Numbered from the stretch's first letter, positions 1 to 10,094 are shown. The stretch: DNA of 64,000 nt from Pannonibacter anstelovis (GCF_036881715.1 NZ_JBAKBF010000015.1:24977-88976), one strand, 5' to 3'. Numbers and translations are program-made. Notes: generated by a model from the sequence alone, not told the origin.

Positions 1-1
1 G

Positions 2-1633
2 CGTCTGCTGCACCGGGTTCCCTTTGGCGCGGAAGGTGTTGCCGGTGACAGCCGCACGCTGGTGCTCAACCGCTCGCGCGGGGAAGAGGTGGCCGAGGCG
101 TTGCGGGCGGCCGAAGTGCGCTTTGCGCGCTTCTTCAACAACACGCCGATTGCCATCGCCTCGCTGGATGCGGAGGGGCGTGTTCTGCGCACCAACGCGC
201 CTTTCCTCCGGCTCTTTGGTCCGGTCGATATATCCGGCGCTGGTACCCGCATGCAGGATTTTGTCGGCGAGCATGGCCGGGAAGAACTGTCGCGGGCGCT
301 CTCCGCTGCTGCCAAGGGCATCGGCGAGATTGCGCCGGTTGACCTGCCGCTGGCCAATGCCTCTGACGGGCGCTCTGCCACCTTCTACGTCTCTGCCGTG
401 CAGGACGGGGAAGGGGACGGCGAGATGGCCATCGTCTACGCGCTGGAGACAACGCAGCAGCGGGCGCTGGAAGCCCAGTTCGCCCAGAGCCAGAAGATGC
501 AGGCCATCGGCCAGCTGGCGGGCGGTGTGGCCCATGACTTCAACAACGTGCTCACCGCCATCATCGGCTTCTCCGACCTGCTGCTGGCGAGCCACAGGCC
601 GACTGATCCGTCCTTCCAGGACATCATGAACATCAAGCAGAACGCGAACCGCGCCGCGGGCCTTGTCCGCCAGCTGCTGGCCTTCTCGCGCCGCCAGACC
701 CTGCGCCCGCAGCAACTGGCGCTCAATGATGTGCTGGCCGACCTTGCCAACCTGCTAGACCGCCTGCTTGGTGAAAAGGTCGAGCTGAAGGTTGTGCATG
801 GCCGCGACCTGTGGCCGGTGATGGCGGACGTGAACCAGCTGGAGCAGGTGATCGTCAATCTTGCGGTCAATGCGGGCGATGCCATGTCCGACGGCGGCCG
901 CCTGACCATCCGCACCTCCAATGTCGGCGAGCAGGAATCCACACGCTTCGACAACACGCGCGGCATGCCCCCCGGCGAATATACGCTGATCGAGGTGGAA
1001 GACACCGGACACGGCATGACGCCGGAGATCATGGAAAAGATCTTCGAGCCCTTCTTCTCCACCAAGGAAGTGGGCAAGGGAACCGGCCTTGGCCTCTCCA
1101 CCGTGTATGGTATCGTCAAGCAGACCGGCGGCTACATCTTTTGCTCGTCCGAAGTGGGCGTGGGAACGGTCTTCCGCATCTTCTTCCCGCGGCACATCCC
1201 CAAGGAACAGCCTGTCATCGAGAAGAAGATCATCGAGGACAGCGACAAGGTGAAGGACCTCACCGGCTCGGCCTCTATCCTGCTGGTGGAAGACGAGGAG
1301 GCCGTTCGCGCCTTTGCTGCCCGCGCACTGGCGTCACGCGGTTACACCGTCCATGAGGCAGGGTCCGGCACGGAAGCGCTGGAGGTGATGGAGGAAACCG
1401 GCGGCAGCATCGATCTGGTGGTGTCGGATGTGGTCATGCCGGAAATGGATGGCCCCTCGCTCTTGCGCGAATTGCGCAAGACACGGCCCGATCTCAAGAT
1501 CATCTTCGTTTCGGGCTATGCGGAAGATGCCTTCGAGGAGAACCTGCCTGAGGGCGAGACCTTCTTCTTCCTGCCCAAACCCTTCACGCTCAAGCAGCTG
1601 GCTACGACCGTGAAGGACGTGCTGTCGAGCTGA
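2..1633 (+). CDS. cckA: Hybrid sensor histidine kinase, CckA-like (5' end outside window)
   Basis: This is the C-terminal 543 residues of a hybrid histidine kinase. The frame is open to the left edge, so the in-frame GTG at 62 is not the true start and the membrane N-terminus is missing. In order it shows a PAS domain (FARFFNNTPIAIASL), a phospho-acceptor helix with GGVAHDFNN (His codon 533-535), an ATPase domain (NLAVNAGDAM, DTGHGM, GTGLGLSTV), and a receiver domain whose phospho-Asp in VVSDVVMPEMDG is at 1427-1429. This layout and the wording of the H-box fit CckA, which in alphaproteobacteria passes phosphate through ChpT to the cell-cycle regulator CtrA and to CpdR. A CckA-like hybrid kinase of another pathway cannot be fully excluded without the N-terminus. 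Confidence 0.88.
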   Translation, partial: RLLHRVPFGAEGVAGDSRTLVLNRSRGEEVAEALRAAEVRFARFFNNTPIAIASLDAEGRVLRTNAPFLRLFGPVDISGAGTRMQDFVGEHGREELSRALSAAAKGIGEIAPVDLPLANASDGRSATFYVSAVQDGEGDGEMAIVYALETTQQRALEAQFAQSQKMQAIGQLAGGVAHDFNNVLTAIIGFSDLLLASHRPTDPSFQDIMNIKQNANRAAGLVRQLLAFSRRQTLRPQQLALNDVLADLANLLDRLLGEKVELKVVHGRDLWPVMADVNQLEQVIVNLAVNAGDAMSDGGRLTIRTSNVGEQESTRFDNTRGMPPGEYTLIEVEDTGHGMTPEIMEKIFEPFFSTKEVGKGTGLGLSTVYGIVKQTGGYIFCSSEVGVGTVFRIFFPRHIPKEQPVIEKKIIEDSDKVKDLTGSASILLVEDEEAVRAFAARALASRGYTVHEAGSGTEALEVMEETGGSIDLVVSDVVMPEMDGPSLLRELRKTRPDLKIIFVSGYAEDAFEENLPEGETFFFLPKPFTLKQLATTVKDVLSS

Positions 1634-1701
1634 GGCCATGGTCTGGCGGAGACGCGGTTCATCCTGGTCCCGTCTGGCTGGTTGAGCATGCAAGGCACAT
1701 A

Positions 1702-1740
1702 AAAAAAGCGCGATGCGGAAGCCGCGCGCTTTTTTCTTTG
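1702..1740. terminator. Rho-independent terminator between convergent genes
   Basis: A hairpin with arms AAAAAAGCGCG (1702-1712) and a matching CGCGC plus T-run (1724-1735) lies between the cckA stop and the 3' end of the convergent lipoprotein gene. The A-run on one side and T-run on the other suit termination in both directions. Confidence 0.8.
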
Positions 1741-1777
1741 ATCTCTCCGCAAGCCAGAGAGCTGCGGTGGTTCGTCT

Positions 1778-2281
1778 TCAGCTGACGGGCAGGGCAGGGC
1801 AGCCGGAGGTCCGCTCGACGCGGGTCTTCAGGCCTTGAAGGCTCTGCATGGTGTTCGGGTTGCCGGGCAGAACGAAGCTCTGGGCAAGTGCTGTGCGGGC
1901 ATTGTTGACGATGGCGATGTCCTGAACCGCCAGTGTGCGGCAAGCCTCGCCAGTGAAGCGCACGCGCACGCGGATGAGGCGGTCACCGTTGTCGGAGGGG
2001 CCGAATTCGGCGTCGAGTGCCGGGTTGGCTTCCGTCATCTTGCGCTCGATCACCACCATGTTGGCTTCATCCTGCACAACGGGCGTGCCACGCTCGGTGG
2101 CGCTGGCGATCAGGGCCATGCGCACCTGCTCCGGGCTGCCGGCAATAGAGAGGGACTGTGCACCCTGAGGCACAGTGAGCTGCGGCTGCGGTGGCAGGCT
2201 GGACTGCATGGGCTGCGGGCCGCTCGACTGGCAGGCCGCAAGTGCTGCGGCGAGGGCAGGGACGATGATCATCTGGCGCAT
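1778..2281 (-). CDS. Small lipoprotein of unknown function
   Basis: A 167-residue protein with a short positively charged start (MRQ), a hydrophobic stretch and a lipobox ending in ALAAC at residue 17, so it is probably a lipid-anchored periplasmic protein. The mature part begins with a Pro/Gln/Ser-rich linker and continues as a compact acidic domain of about 120 residues with two late cysteines that could pair. I chose the ATG at 2281, preceded by GAGG nine bases upstream. The in-frame ATG at 2305, with GGAG seven bases upstream, is almost as good and would add eight residues. I do not recognise the domain. It is convergent with cckA and stands alone. Confidence 0.75.
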   Translation of the reverse strand: MRQMIIVPALAAALAACQSSGPQPMQSSLPPQPQLTVPQGAQSLSIAGSPEQVRMALIASATERGTPVVQDEANMVVIERKMTEANPALDAEFGPSDNGDRLIRVRVRFTGEACRTLAVQDIAIVNNARTALAQSFVLPGNPNTMQSLQGLKTRVERTSGCPALPVS

Positions 2282-2471
2282 GGCTGCGATCCTCAAGGTA
2301 ATCATGTTCAGGCTCCGGCTAGCCTTAAACAGGCCACCAGTCCGGTTAACAAAGTCAGAACACATCTGGTTCCGTCACTCATAGATCGGAAAGGAGGCTT
2401 TGAAAGCTGGCTACGTCACAATCCACGCGGAAATTTGCCGCTTGATGTCTTTTTGTCTCAGACCGCCTCCC

Positions 2472-2498
2472 GGCGGGCCCGGCGGGCCCGGCGGGCCG
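2472..2498. repeat. Three tandem copies of a 9-bp GC-only unit
   Basis: GGCGGGCCC is repeated at 2472, 2481 and 2490 (last base changed in the third copy), in the gap between the lipoprotein start and the coiled-coil gene. It is short low-complexity DNA that may form a stable structure. No function is evident. Confidence 0.7.
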
Positions 2499-2570
2499 GG
2501 AACCGGTCAGGGCCCCGCAGCGCCTGAGCCTTTCAAGGTGTAACGCACGCCTATCCCCGAGCCTGCGGTA

Positions 2571-4004
2571 TCAGAATGTCTTCCCGGTGCGGAAGCCGCC
2601 GCCCTTGCCCATGACGCTTCCGGATGAGCCGGTGCGGAAGCCGCCGCTTCCGCGCGAGCTGCCGCCGCCAAGCCCCTGACCGGAAAAGCCGCCGCCAAAC
2701 GAGCTGCTGCTGCGGCTGCCGGTATTCTGGCGCACATGTGACTTGCGGGCGCGGGTCCAGTAATCTGCGCCGCTGATGGCGCCCTTGACGAGCTCGCCCA
2801 GCAGGATTGTGGTCAGGTTGTCGTCCTTGAACGAGGAACCGTAATCGTCATAGCCGTTCTGGCGGAACTGCTGGGTCACCTTGGTCAGTTCCTCACGGCG
2901 GCGGGAAATGTCGCGCTGCAATTCCTTGTCCTGGCGGATCTCTCGGGTCAGATCCTCGATCTGCGCCTCGCAATCCTGCAGCTCGCGTACGATGGTATCA
3001 TCTTCGCGAGAGGGGGTATCGATCGCCTTGCGCAAAAGCGTGTGCAGGTTCTCCCGCTGCAGGATCTTCGCAAGTTCTGCGGCAGCGGCCTGATAGCCTT
3101 CGTCCTCACCGTCGGTAAATGTCTGAAGCCTGGCCTGAAGGGCGGACAGTTCCGCCTCCTGTGCCTCAAGCTGGCTGTCCAGCTGCAAGAGAGCGTCCTG
3201 CAACCCGATGGCTTCCTCCTCGAGATCCCTGCCGGCGAGCCGTGCGAGCGTCTTGCGTTCCGACGCAGCAACCGCGTCCGCCGCTTCATCTGCCAGCTCA
3301 TTGCAGCGGGCCGCATGAGCCGTCAGGCGCGGCGGGATCTCGGTCAGCATGGCATAGTTCGGCCGTGCCGTATCAAACCGGACGAGGCTGGCCACCCAGC
3401 GGTCGAGCGACCGCACAAGGCCTGAGTGGCTGTAGCCCGTGGTGCCGAAGCCGCGCTGCCATAGATACATGAACAGCGGGTCGTTTTCGTAGGCCTTACC
3501 CTTTTCCTCCCGGTCCGCTTCCGCCTGGAGGGCTTTTTCCGACGCGGCGGTGGCAGTGCGGGCGGCCTGTTCTGCCGCAGCCTTCAGTGCCTTGTGGGTT
3601 TCATCTGCCGCAAGGGCTTGGACAAGAGAGCCTTCCAGAGCATCGATCTGCTCAAGAATGGCAGCCCGGGCACCTGAGAGCTTGTCCCGTTCGCGCATAT
3701 GTTCTGCCCGCTGGCTTTCCTTGAGGCGGACCTCTTCGGCCAGGAGTGCCAGATCGGCATTGCGGCGCTCCAGCAGCTGGCGTGCTGTGCGTGCTGCTCC
3801 TTCGAGATCGGCACCAAGGTTCTCGGCGTCCTCCGTTGCCATGCGGAACCTTGCAAGGTCCCGGAAGCCTTCGCTCATTTTCTCCGAAAGGGCCGCGATG
3901 GACCGCGTTGCCCGTTCTATACGATGGGCGAGTTCAGTCTCCTCGCGGCGCAGATCCGCAAGTGCCTGTTCGATGGCAGAGAGTGTCTGGCGTCCGCTCA
4001 GCAT
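2571..4004 (-). CDS. Coiled-coil protein with Gly/Ser/Phe-rich tail, third gene of TelA-like unit
   Basis: A 477-residue protein without signal peptide or membrane segment. Residues about 10-170 and 265-390 are rich in Glu, Arg, Ala, Leu and Gln with heptad-like spacing, so long coiled coils are likely. The last 45 residues change abruptly to a Gly/Ser tail with repeated GGGF and GGFRTG elements. The middle contains an aromatic patch (DPLFMYLWQRGFGTTGYS). It lies 22 bp downstream of the DUF6384-type gene on the same strand, so the two and the TelA-like gene before them are probably one transcript. The start is the ATG at 4002-4004, with only a weak ribosome site. I do not recognise the family. 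A structural or scaffold role is inference from composition only. Confidence 0.8.
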   Translation of the reverse strand: MLSGRQTLSAIEQALADLRREETELAHRIERATRSIAALSEKMSEGFRDLARFRMATEDAENLGADLEGAARTARQLLERRNADLALLAEEVRLKESQRAEHMRERDKLSGARAAILEQIDALEGSLVQALAADETHKALKAAAEQAARTATAASEKALQAEADREEKGKAYENDPLFMYLWQRGFGTTGYSHSGLVRSLDRWVASLVRFDTARPNYAMLTEIPPRLTAHAARCNELADEAADAVAASERKTLARLAGRDLEEEAIGLQDALLQLDSQLEAQEAELSALQARLQTFTDGEDEGYQAAAAELAKILQRENLHTLLRKAIDTPSREDDTIVRELQDCEAQIEDLTREIRQDKELQRDISRRREELTKVTQQFRQNGYDDYGSSFKDDNLTTILLGELVKGAISGADYWTRARKSHVRQNTGSRSSSSFGGGFSGQGLGGGSSRGSGGFRTGSSGSVMGKGGGFRTGKTF

Positions 4005-4026
4005 GGCTCAAGCCCCCGTTCCGGTG

Positions 4027-4965
4027 TCACCATTCAGTGATGGCTCCCTGTTCCACCGGCTTGCTCCACTCGATGCCGAGCTTGCCGCGCAGCTTTACGC
4101 CCAATTCTGCATCCTGCACGATGCCATCTTTCGCCTTGTCGTCGCGTACCGCATTGAAAACGCTGACAGGAACGCGCTGCGCCCAGATCATCACCGTCTT
4201 TTCCTTGCCGTCCTCCTCCGAGACGACACGCCGGGGCAGCGGCTTGCCATCGCTGCCGATTGCCTCCACCACCAGATAGGTGTTCTCGGCCGACTGGTTC
4301 ACATCGGGAATGCGCGTCACGCCGGTCGGGACATCAGGGCGCGAGACAATGCGAACGGTGAATGCTGTTGCCAGCTCGCTGTCCAGTGCGGCCAGCTGGT
4401 CGCGCACCCGCCGTGCGTCGGCGGCATCGCCGCGTGCCAGAGCCCGCTCTCCATCTGCGGCAAGCCCAGCGGCCTGCACCTTGACCGCATCATCCAGAGC
4501 CGCTGCATTGATGGCAGCGGTCAGCCGTGTGATCTCCTCCGGTAAAGTCTGACCCAGCTCGGCCTGGAGAGCCTCAGCGGCTCTCTCACGCGGGGCAGTG
4601 ACGAGGAAATGCCAGGCGGTCAGGGAAACCACGAGTGCTGTCAAAACGAACGCTGCCACACGGGCATAGCTCATGCGCCGGATGTAGAGCAGGGCCAGAA
4701 ACCGTTGCAGCCCGGCCTTTGGCGGGGCATAGACGAAACGGTTTTCCTTGAGGCTCGCAACACCCTGCTTCAGAATGTGATCGGGCACATCAATGCCCTG
4801 CGAGGCATAAATGTCCCGCAGGCGGGCGATCAGCTGCGCATCACGGTCAGTTCCGCTCAGCTCGCGCTGAACAAGCGCCTCGTCATGGCGCAATGTGTCG
4901 ACCACATCCATCGCCATCATCAGCTCGTCGAGCGGCTGACCTGCGGCCTTCTGCGTTGCGGCCAT
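4027..4965 (-). CDS. Single-helix membrane protein, DUF6384-type, second gene of TelA-like unit
   Basis: A 312-residue protein. The first 97 residues are a soluble helical region (DELMMAMDVVDTLRH, then a J-domain-like stretch rich in charged helices). One transmembrane helix follows at about 101-122 (RVAAFVLTALVVSLTAWHFL). The remainder is probably periplasmic, with a helical part and a beta-rich C-terminus carrying WAQRVPVSVFNAVRDDK. From memory this resembles the DUF6384 family, whose function is not established. The start ATG at 4965 has a strong GGAGG six bases upstream. It lies 76 bp after the TelA-like gene and 22 bp before the coiled-coil gene, consistent with one operon that would bridge cytoplasm and envelope. 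Confidence 0.8.
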   Translation of the reverse strand: MAATQKAAGQPLDELMMAMDVVDTLRHDEALVQRELSGTDRDAQLIARLRDIYASQGIDVPDHILKQGVASLKENRFVYAPPKAGLQRFLALLYIRRMSYARVAAFVLTALVVSLTAWHFLVTAPRERAAEALQAELGQTLPEEITRLTAAINAAALDDAVKVQAAGLAADGERALARGDAADARRVRDQLAALDSELATAFTVRIVSRPDVPTGVTRIPDVNQSAENTYLVVEAIGSDGKPLPRRVVSEEDGKEKTVMIWAQRVPVSVFNAVRDDKAKDGIVQDAELGVKLRGKLGIEWSKPVEQGAITEW

Positions 4966-5041
4966 TCCAATCCTCCGGCCCGCTGGGGCTGGTTCATCAA
5001 GTCGTGTGCGCCGGCCGGCGTGTCAAGCCGGCCGGATGGGC

Positions 5042-6214
5042 TCAGCCCTTGATCAGGGCCTCACCGGCAGCAAGCTTTGCCAGGCGGCGCTTGCCATCTT
5101 CAACGGCGAGGCGGATTTCTTCGGAGTTTTTCGTCGACATCTCGCGCATCTCGTTGATGATCGCGCGCGAATTGACCTGGAAGTTGACCACGCTGTCCAC
5201 CAGCTTCTTGACCGACGCTGCCTGTACCGTGGGACCGTAACCGGCCTTCAGCGCAGCCTCCTGCACGGCATCGCCGATTTCGGCCAGCGTCTCGAGGCTC
5301 TTGTTGACGCCGTCCTTCATGGCATTCAGCGTTTCGGTCGATTCATGCAGGCCCTGCAGGCCGGTGAACGACGCGTTGAGGGCCGTCAGAACTGACTCAT
5401 TGGTGGAGAAGAAGCTGACCGACTGGGCATAGACCCGTTCCTTGGCGTTGGTCGTCTGCATCAGACGCGCCATGATCACTTCGGACGTGTTGTAGCCGAT
5501 AGTCAGATTGTCAGAGAGATCCTTGGCGACCTGATAGCGCTTTTCCTCGTCCTGCATCTCGCGCATGCGCTCGTCGCGGGTGAGCTCCAGCCTTGCCTTC
5601 GCAGCGAGGTCCTCGCCGCTGAAGGCCGTGACTTCCGCCGATGCAGCCTCAAGCGACGCCTTGGCGGCATTCAGCTTTGCGGTGGCGGTGTTGAGCACTT
5701 CCAGTGCAAGAACCTCTGCCTGCTTCAGCGCGCCGCGATAGTCGCGGTAGGCATTGAGGATGGTCTGTTCGCGCTGGATCTGCTCCTTCGTGTCCTTCGC
5801 GACCTCCAGATACGTCTTGCGGATATCGTCGAAGCGGTCGGAAATGGTGCCGCGGCGCATGTCGCGCCACCGGTTGGACAGACCTTCCATGAAGGAAATC
5901 TTGCCATCGGCCAGCTGGTCCACCATGGCCTTGGCGTCGTCGCGGATCGAATTGAAGGCGTCCGTGACCGCTTCATAGCGCTCACCAATGGTCATGGCAG
6001 CAATCTGGGTACGGACGATTTCGTTGAAGGTGGACGCCTGGCCGAGCGTGCGGGTGATGACGGCAATCTTGTCCGGAGACAGATCGGAAATCTGCTCCAG
6101 CAGGGCGTTGATCGGCGCATCGGCCTGCGTTTCGGGCATAAGGCCCAGATCCCTGAGGGCGCCGACGGCCCGGTCGAGATACTGCAGCGGGCTCTTGCTC
6201 TGTGCCTCGGTCAT
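5042..6214 (-). CDS. TelA/KlaA-like cytoplasmic helical protein (putative toxic-anion resistance family)
   Basis: A 390-residue, almost wholly helical soluble protein. The C-terminal part (SFFSTNESVLTALNASF, then a long helix ending in STKNSEEIRLAVEDGKRRL) resembles the closing region of TelA/KlaA proteins, which are linked to tellurite and envelope stress in plasmids and some chromosomes. The middle is a continuous alpha-helical region with many Lys, Glu and Ala. I placed the start at the ATG at 6214 because AGGAGGA lies just upstream; the frame is open to 6274 but the extra residues look non-coding. It is the first gene of a three-gene unit running to 2571. The family assignment is by residue pattern and moderately sure; no substrate is implied. 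Confidence 0.72.
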   Translation of the reverse strand: MTEAQSKSPLQYLDRAVGALRDLGLMPETQADAPINALLEQISDLSPDKIAVITRTLGQASTFNEIVRTQIAAMTIGERYEAVTDAFNSIRDDAKAMVDQLADGKISFMEGLSNRWRDMRRGTISDRFDDIRKTYLEVAKDTKEQIQREQTILNAYRDYRGALKQAEVLALEVLNTATAKLNAAKASLEAASAEVTAFSGEDLAAKARLELTRDERMREMQDEEKRYQVAKDLSDNLTIGYNTSEVIMARLMQTTNAKERVYAQSVSFFSTNESVLTALNASFTGLQGLHESTETLNAMKDGVNKSLETLAEIGDAVQEAALKAGYGPTVQAASVKKLVDSVVNFQVNSRAIINEMREMSTKNSEEIRLAVEDGKRRLAKLAAGEALIKG

Positions 6215-6335
6215 CGTCTTCCTCCTGCATCTGTGCCCCGCCGGAGGATCCGGCAGGCCTTCTGCTTGTTGCAACCAAATAGGTCAGGCTGATGACAGCA
6301 AGTCAACGCAAAGACCTGCGGGGTCATGATAATCC

Positions 6336-6369
6336 GCCCGCCCTGTCACATGAAGGCGACAGGGCGGGC
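6336..6369 (-). terminator. Hairpin terminator after psuG
   Basis: A perfect 12-bp stem (6336-6347 pairing with 6358-6369, arm GCCCGCCCTGTC) with a 10-base loop lies 20 bp beyond the psuG stop. There is no clear T-run, so its terminator strength is uncertain. Confidence 0.6.
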
Positions 6370-6389
6370 AGGGGTCATGTTACGTATAG

Positions 6390-7334
6390 TTACTTTGCAG
6401 CCGCGAGAGCCACGGCAATGGCGGCTGCAAGGCGGGCATTGTTGCGCACCAGCGCGATATTGGTGACGAGGCTGCGGCCCTTTGTCAGTTCGAAGATATG
6501 GCCCAGCACGAAGGGTGTGACGGCCTTGCCCCGCACGTCGCGCCGGGCAGCCTCGGCAATGGCCGCGTCAATATACTGGCCCATCTCGCCGCGGCTGATC
6601 TCGCTGTCTGCCGGTACCGGATTGGCGATGAGTACGCCGCCGTGGCCGCCGAACAGCTGACGCGCCTTGATCAGACGGGCGATATCCTCCGCGCTATCCA
6701 TCCGGTAGGGCGCTGGCAGGCCGCTCTCGCGCGACCAGAAGGCGGGCACTTCGTCCGTACCATAAGCGACAACCGGCACGCCGCGCGTTTCCAGCACTTC
6801 CAGCGTCTTCGGGATATCGAGCAGGGCCTTGGCCCCGGCGCAGACAACGCAGACCGGCGTGCGGGAAAGCTCGTCCAGATCGGCAGAGATATCGAAGCTG
6901 GTTTCAGCCCCCTTGTGCACGCCGCCGATGCCGCCCGTGGCAAAGACGCTGATTCCGGCAGCTTCCGCCGCCATCATGGTTGCCGCCACCGTGGTGGAAC
7001 CCGGACGGCCTGTCGCCACCGCAATGGCCAGATCGGCGCGCGAGCACTTCATCACGTTCTTTTCCTGCCCCAGCCGGTCAAGGTCTGCGGCATCAAGGCC
7101 GATGCGGATGCGCCCGTCGAGCACGGCAATCGTTGCCGGAACGGCACCCGCCGCACGGATGTCGGCTTCCACCTGACGTGCCGTCTCCACATTCTGCGGG
7201 AAGGGCATGCCGTGGGTGATGATGGTCGATTCCAGCGCCACAATGGGCTTGCCGGCAGCGCGGGCGGCCTGAACCTCGGCGGAATAGACGAGAAGATCCG
7301 CAAGGCTTGCGGGCAGCGGGGTGGAGGTCGGCAT
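6390..7334 (-). CDS. psuG: Pseudouridine-5'-phosphate glycosidase
   Basis: A 314-residue enzyme that splits pseudouridine 5'-phosphate into uracil and ribose 5-phosphate in the cytoplasm. The family features are plain: PIVALESTIITHGMP near the N-terminus, GRIRIG, the run RPGSTTVAATMMAA, GGIGGVH and DISADL around the active site, and ANPVP followed by the closing TPFVLGHIFELTKG. Length matches the family. The start ATG at 7334 follows GAGGAAAG. It lies 134 bp downstream of psuK on the same strand, so together they form the usual two-step pseudouridine salvage pathway: kinase, then glycosidase. A hairpin follows the stop. Confidence 0.95.
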   Translation of the reverse strand: MPTSTPLPASLADLLVYSAEVQAARAAGKPIVALESTIITHGMPFPQNVETARQVEADIRAAGAVPATIAVLDGRIRIGLDAADLDRLGQEKNVMKCSRADLAIAVATGRPGSTTVAATMMAAEAAGISVFATGGIGGVHKGAETSFDISADLDELSRTPVCVVCAGAKALLDIPKTLEVLETRGVPVVAYGTDEVPAFWSRESGLPAPYRMDSAEDIARLIKARQLFGGHGGVLIANPVPADSEISRGEMGQYIDAAIAEAARRDVRGKAVTPFVLGHIFELTKGRSLVTNIALVRNNARLAAAIAVALAAAK

Positions 7335-7468
7335 GTTCTTTCCTCAAGGCTTGCGGCCGGTGCCGGACCATTGGAGGGCGGCTCGGCGCTGAAAGGGGGT
7401 GGCTTCGATCACGCCCAAGGGGCGTGCGTACCGGTTGGTGTTCTTATAGACCTGCGGGTGCCGGAGGT

Positions 7469-8407
7469 TCAACGTGGGGCAGAGGCTGACGGCTGTGCGT
7501 CAAGCGCCGCCCAGCTCAGCCCTGCCGCCACTGCGCCGGTGACGGCAAGCGTCATGGCGGCTGCTGCAAGGCCCTTCTCGAGGCTTTCGGGTAGCGGCAG
7601 GCCGCGGGCGATGCCCGCGAGCGTTCCGGCCATCAGTGCGTCGCCCGCGCCGGTCACGTCATGGACCATGGCTGGAGGCGGCGTTAGGAAGCCTCTTGTC
7701 CCGCCTTTTGACCAGAAGAGCGGCTTTGCACCTGCAGTGATCACCACGGACTTGCTGCCAAAGGCATGCAGGGCGGAGCCGAGTTCTTCCTGCGGGGCGT
7801 CAGGATCAAGGCCCGTGAGGCGTGCGGCCTCGCCACGGTTGACGAAGAGAATATCGAGCCGGGGCAGGACGGGGCGAAGCCGTGCCGCCTTGGCATTCGA
7901 CACCGCATCGGCCACCAGCAGTCTGTCACCAGAGGCTTGAGCCAACGCTTCGAGCACGGCCTGGGGCAGGTTTGCCTCGATGAACCAGAGGCCAGCCGCG
8001 CGTGCTGCAGGCGAGAGATCACGTGCGAGCGTGGCATTAAGGCTGTCGGTGATATCCGTGTCAACCACGGCTGCAGCCAGTGAGCCATCCGGATCATGCA
8101 GGGCCACGTAACGGCCGGTTGGCAAAGGCAGGGTTCGCACGCCAAAGAGGTTGAGGCCCTCGCGCCCCAGAATGCTGCGCAGCGCCGCGCCGTCACCGTC
8201 ATCGCCCAAGGCGCCGTTCAGTGCCACCGGCACGCCGAGCTTCGCAAGGCCGCGCGCCACGTTGGTGGCAACGCCGCCGGGCATGCCCCGCATGGTGGAC
8301 GGGGTGGAGGTTTCGCGCTGGATGGGCTCTTTCGCATGGGCGATCAGGTCAAGATGAATGGCGCCGAAGCAGGCCGCCGGGGCCGCTTTCTGGACTGTTC
8401 CGTTCAT
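7469..8407 (-). CDS. psuK: Pseudouridine kinase, PfkB family
   Basis: A 312-residue carbohydrate/nucleoside kinase of the PfkB (ribokinase) family. It shows a family N-terminal region (FGAIHLDLIAHA), the first signature around GGVATNVARGLAKLG, and the second signature DVTGAGDALMAG with its catalytic Asp. Being next to psuG, its substrate is most likely pseudouridine, which it phosphorylates at the 5' position. The start is the ATG at 8407, preceded by AAGGAGA at ideal spacing. An open frame reaches 8599 but lacks a ribosome site. The specificity is inferred from the neighbour, since PfkB kinases are hard to tell apart from sequence. Confidence 0.9.
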   Translation of the reverse strand: MNGTVQKAAPAACFGAIHLDLIAHAKEPIQRETSTPSTMRGMPGGVATNVARGLAKLGVPVALNGALGDDGDGAALRSILGREGLNLFGVRTLPLPTGRYVALHDPDGSLAAAVVDTDITDSLNATLARDLSPAARAAGLWFIEANLPQAVLEALAQASGDRLLVADAVSNAKAARLRPVLPRLDILFVNRGEAARLTGLDPDAPQEELGSALHAFGSKSVVITAGAKPLFWSKGGTRGFLTPPPAMVHDVTGAGDALMAGTLAGIARGLPLPESLEKGLAAAAMTLAVTGAVAAGLSWAALDAQPSASAPR

Positions 8408-8726
8408 TGCCGTATCTCCTTGTAAGGCCCGCTCCGGTGGAATGAGGCGGTGCCGGCGTCCGCCCGGCCGTTCCACAGGGCTGCCGCTGCTGCTGTGCAG
8501 GGCGGAAACCATATGCCAGCGATTCTGCAAACCTGCCAGCCTGCTTGCGAAGCTACGTGAAAAGAACGGCTTGCGGAAGGCTGAGAAAGGCGTGAACATA
8601 CACGGAACTCATTGACGAAAAACGATAAAAAACAATATTGTAAAAGATCTTGGCAAATTGGAACAAAGAGGGTACAAAAGCTCAGTTTGAAACGGCGGGT
8701 CCATCGTGGAATAAGGAGCCTCGCAG
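8408..8726. other. Intergenic region between divergent psuK and recA
   Basis: These 319 bp separate psuK (leftward) from recA (rightward). The recA-proximal half is AT-rich and holds the promoter and LexA-like site described separately, plus a second possible -35 (TTGACG, 8612-8617). I see no gene in it. Confidence 0.7.
8650..8678 (+). promoter_or_regulatory. Probable recA promoter with overlapping LexA site
   Basis: TTGGCA (8650-8655) and TACAAA (8673-8678) are 17 bp apart, a good spacing for a housekeeping sigma factor. Between and across them lies GAAC-N7-GTAC (8661-8675), one base off the alphaproteobacterial SOS box GAAC-N7-GAAC. LexA bound there would block RNA polymerase. The recA start is 49 bp downstream. 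Confidence 0.7.
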
Positions 8727-9797
<1,071 letters not shown>

Positions 9798-9852
9798 TAT
9801 TCTTTTGCCGCCACAGGCGGCGGATAAAATATACCTTGTGCCGGAAGGCTTT

Positions 9853-9877
9853 GAAGACCCGCATTTCGCGGGTCTTC
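9853..9877 (+). terminator. Hairpin terminator after recA
   Basis: A perfect 10-bp stem (GAAGACCCGC, 9853-9862, pairing with 9868-9877) and a 5-base loop lie 55 bp after the recA stop. The T-tail is weak. It would separate recA from alaS. Confidence 0.65.
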
Positions 9878-10094
9878 TGCTGTCTGGAGGGATGCTGTCC
9901 GCCCGTGCCGGCTTTCTGCTTCTGCCGGCAAGTGCCAAATGCAGACGCAGCAGCAGCCTCGCTTCTGGACAGGCCGAAGGGTGAAAGATAAAAGGCATTG
10001 AATTGCTTGCGCGGAAAAGGCCGGGTCAAGGGTGCAGGAGAGTGTCCCCGCCGGAGATATCCCGCGCTGCCGATGGATCGAGAGCGAGACCTAG

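Noticed and set aside
2472..2498. GGCGGGCCC triplet as a possible CRISPR or satellite
   Set aside because: Only three 9-bp units with no spacers; plain low-complexity DNA.
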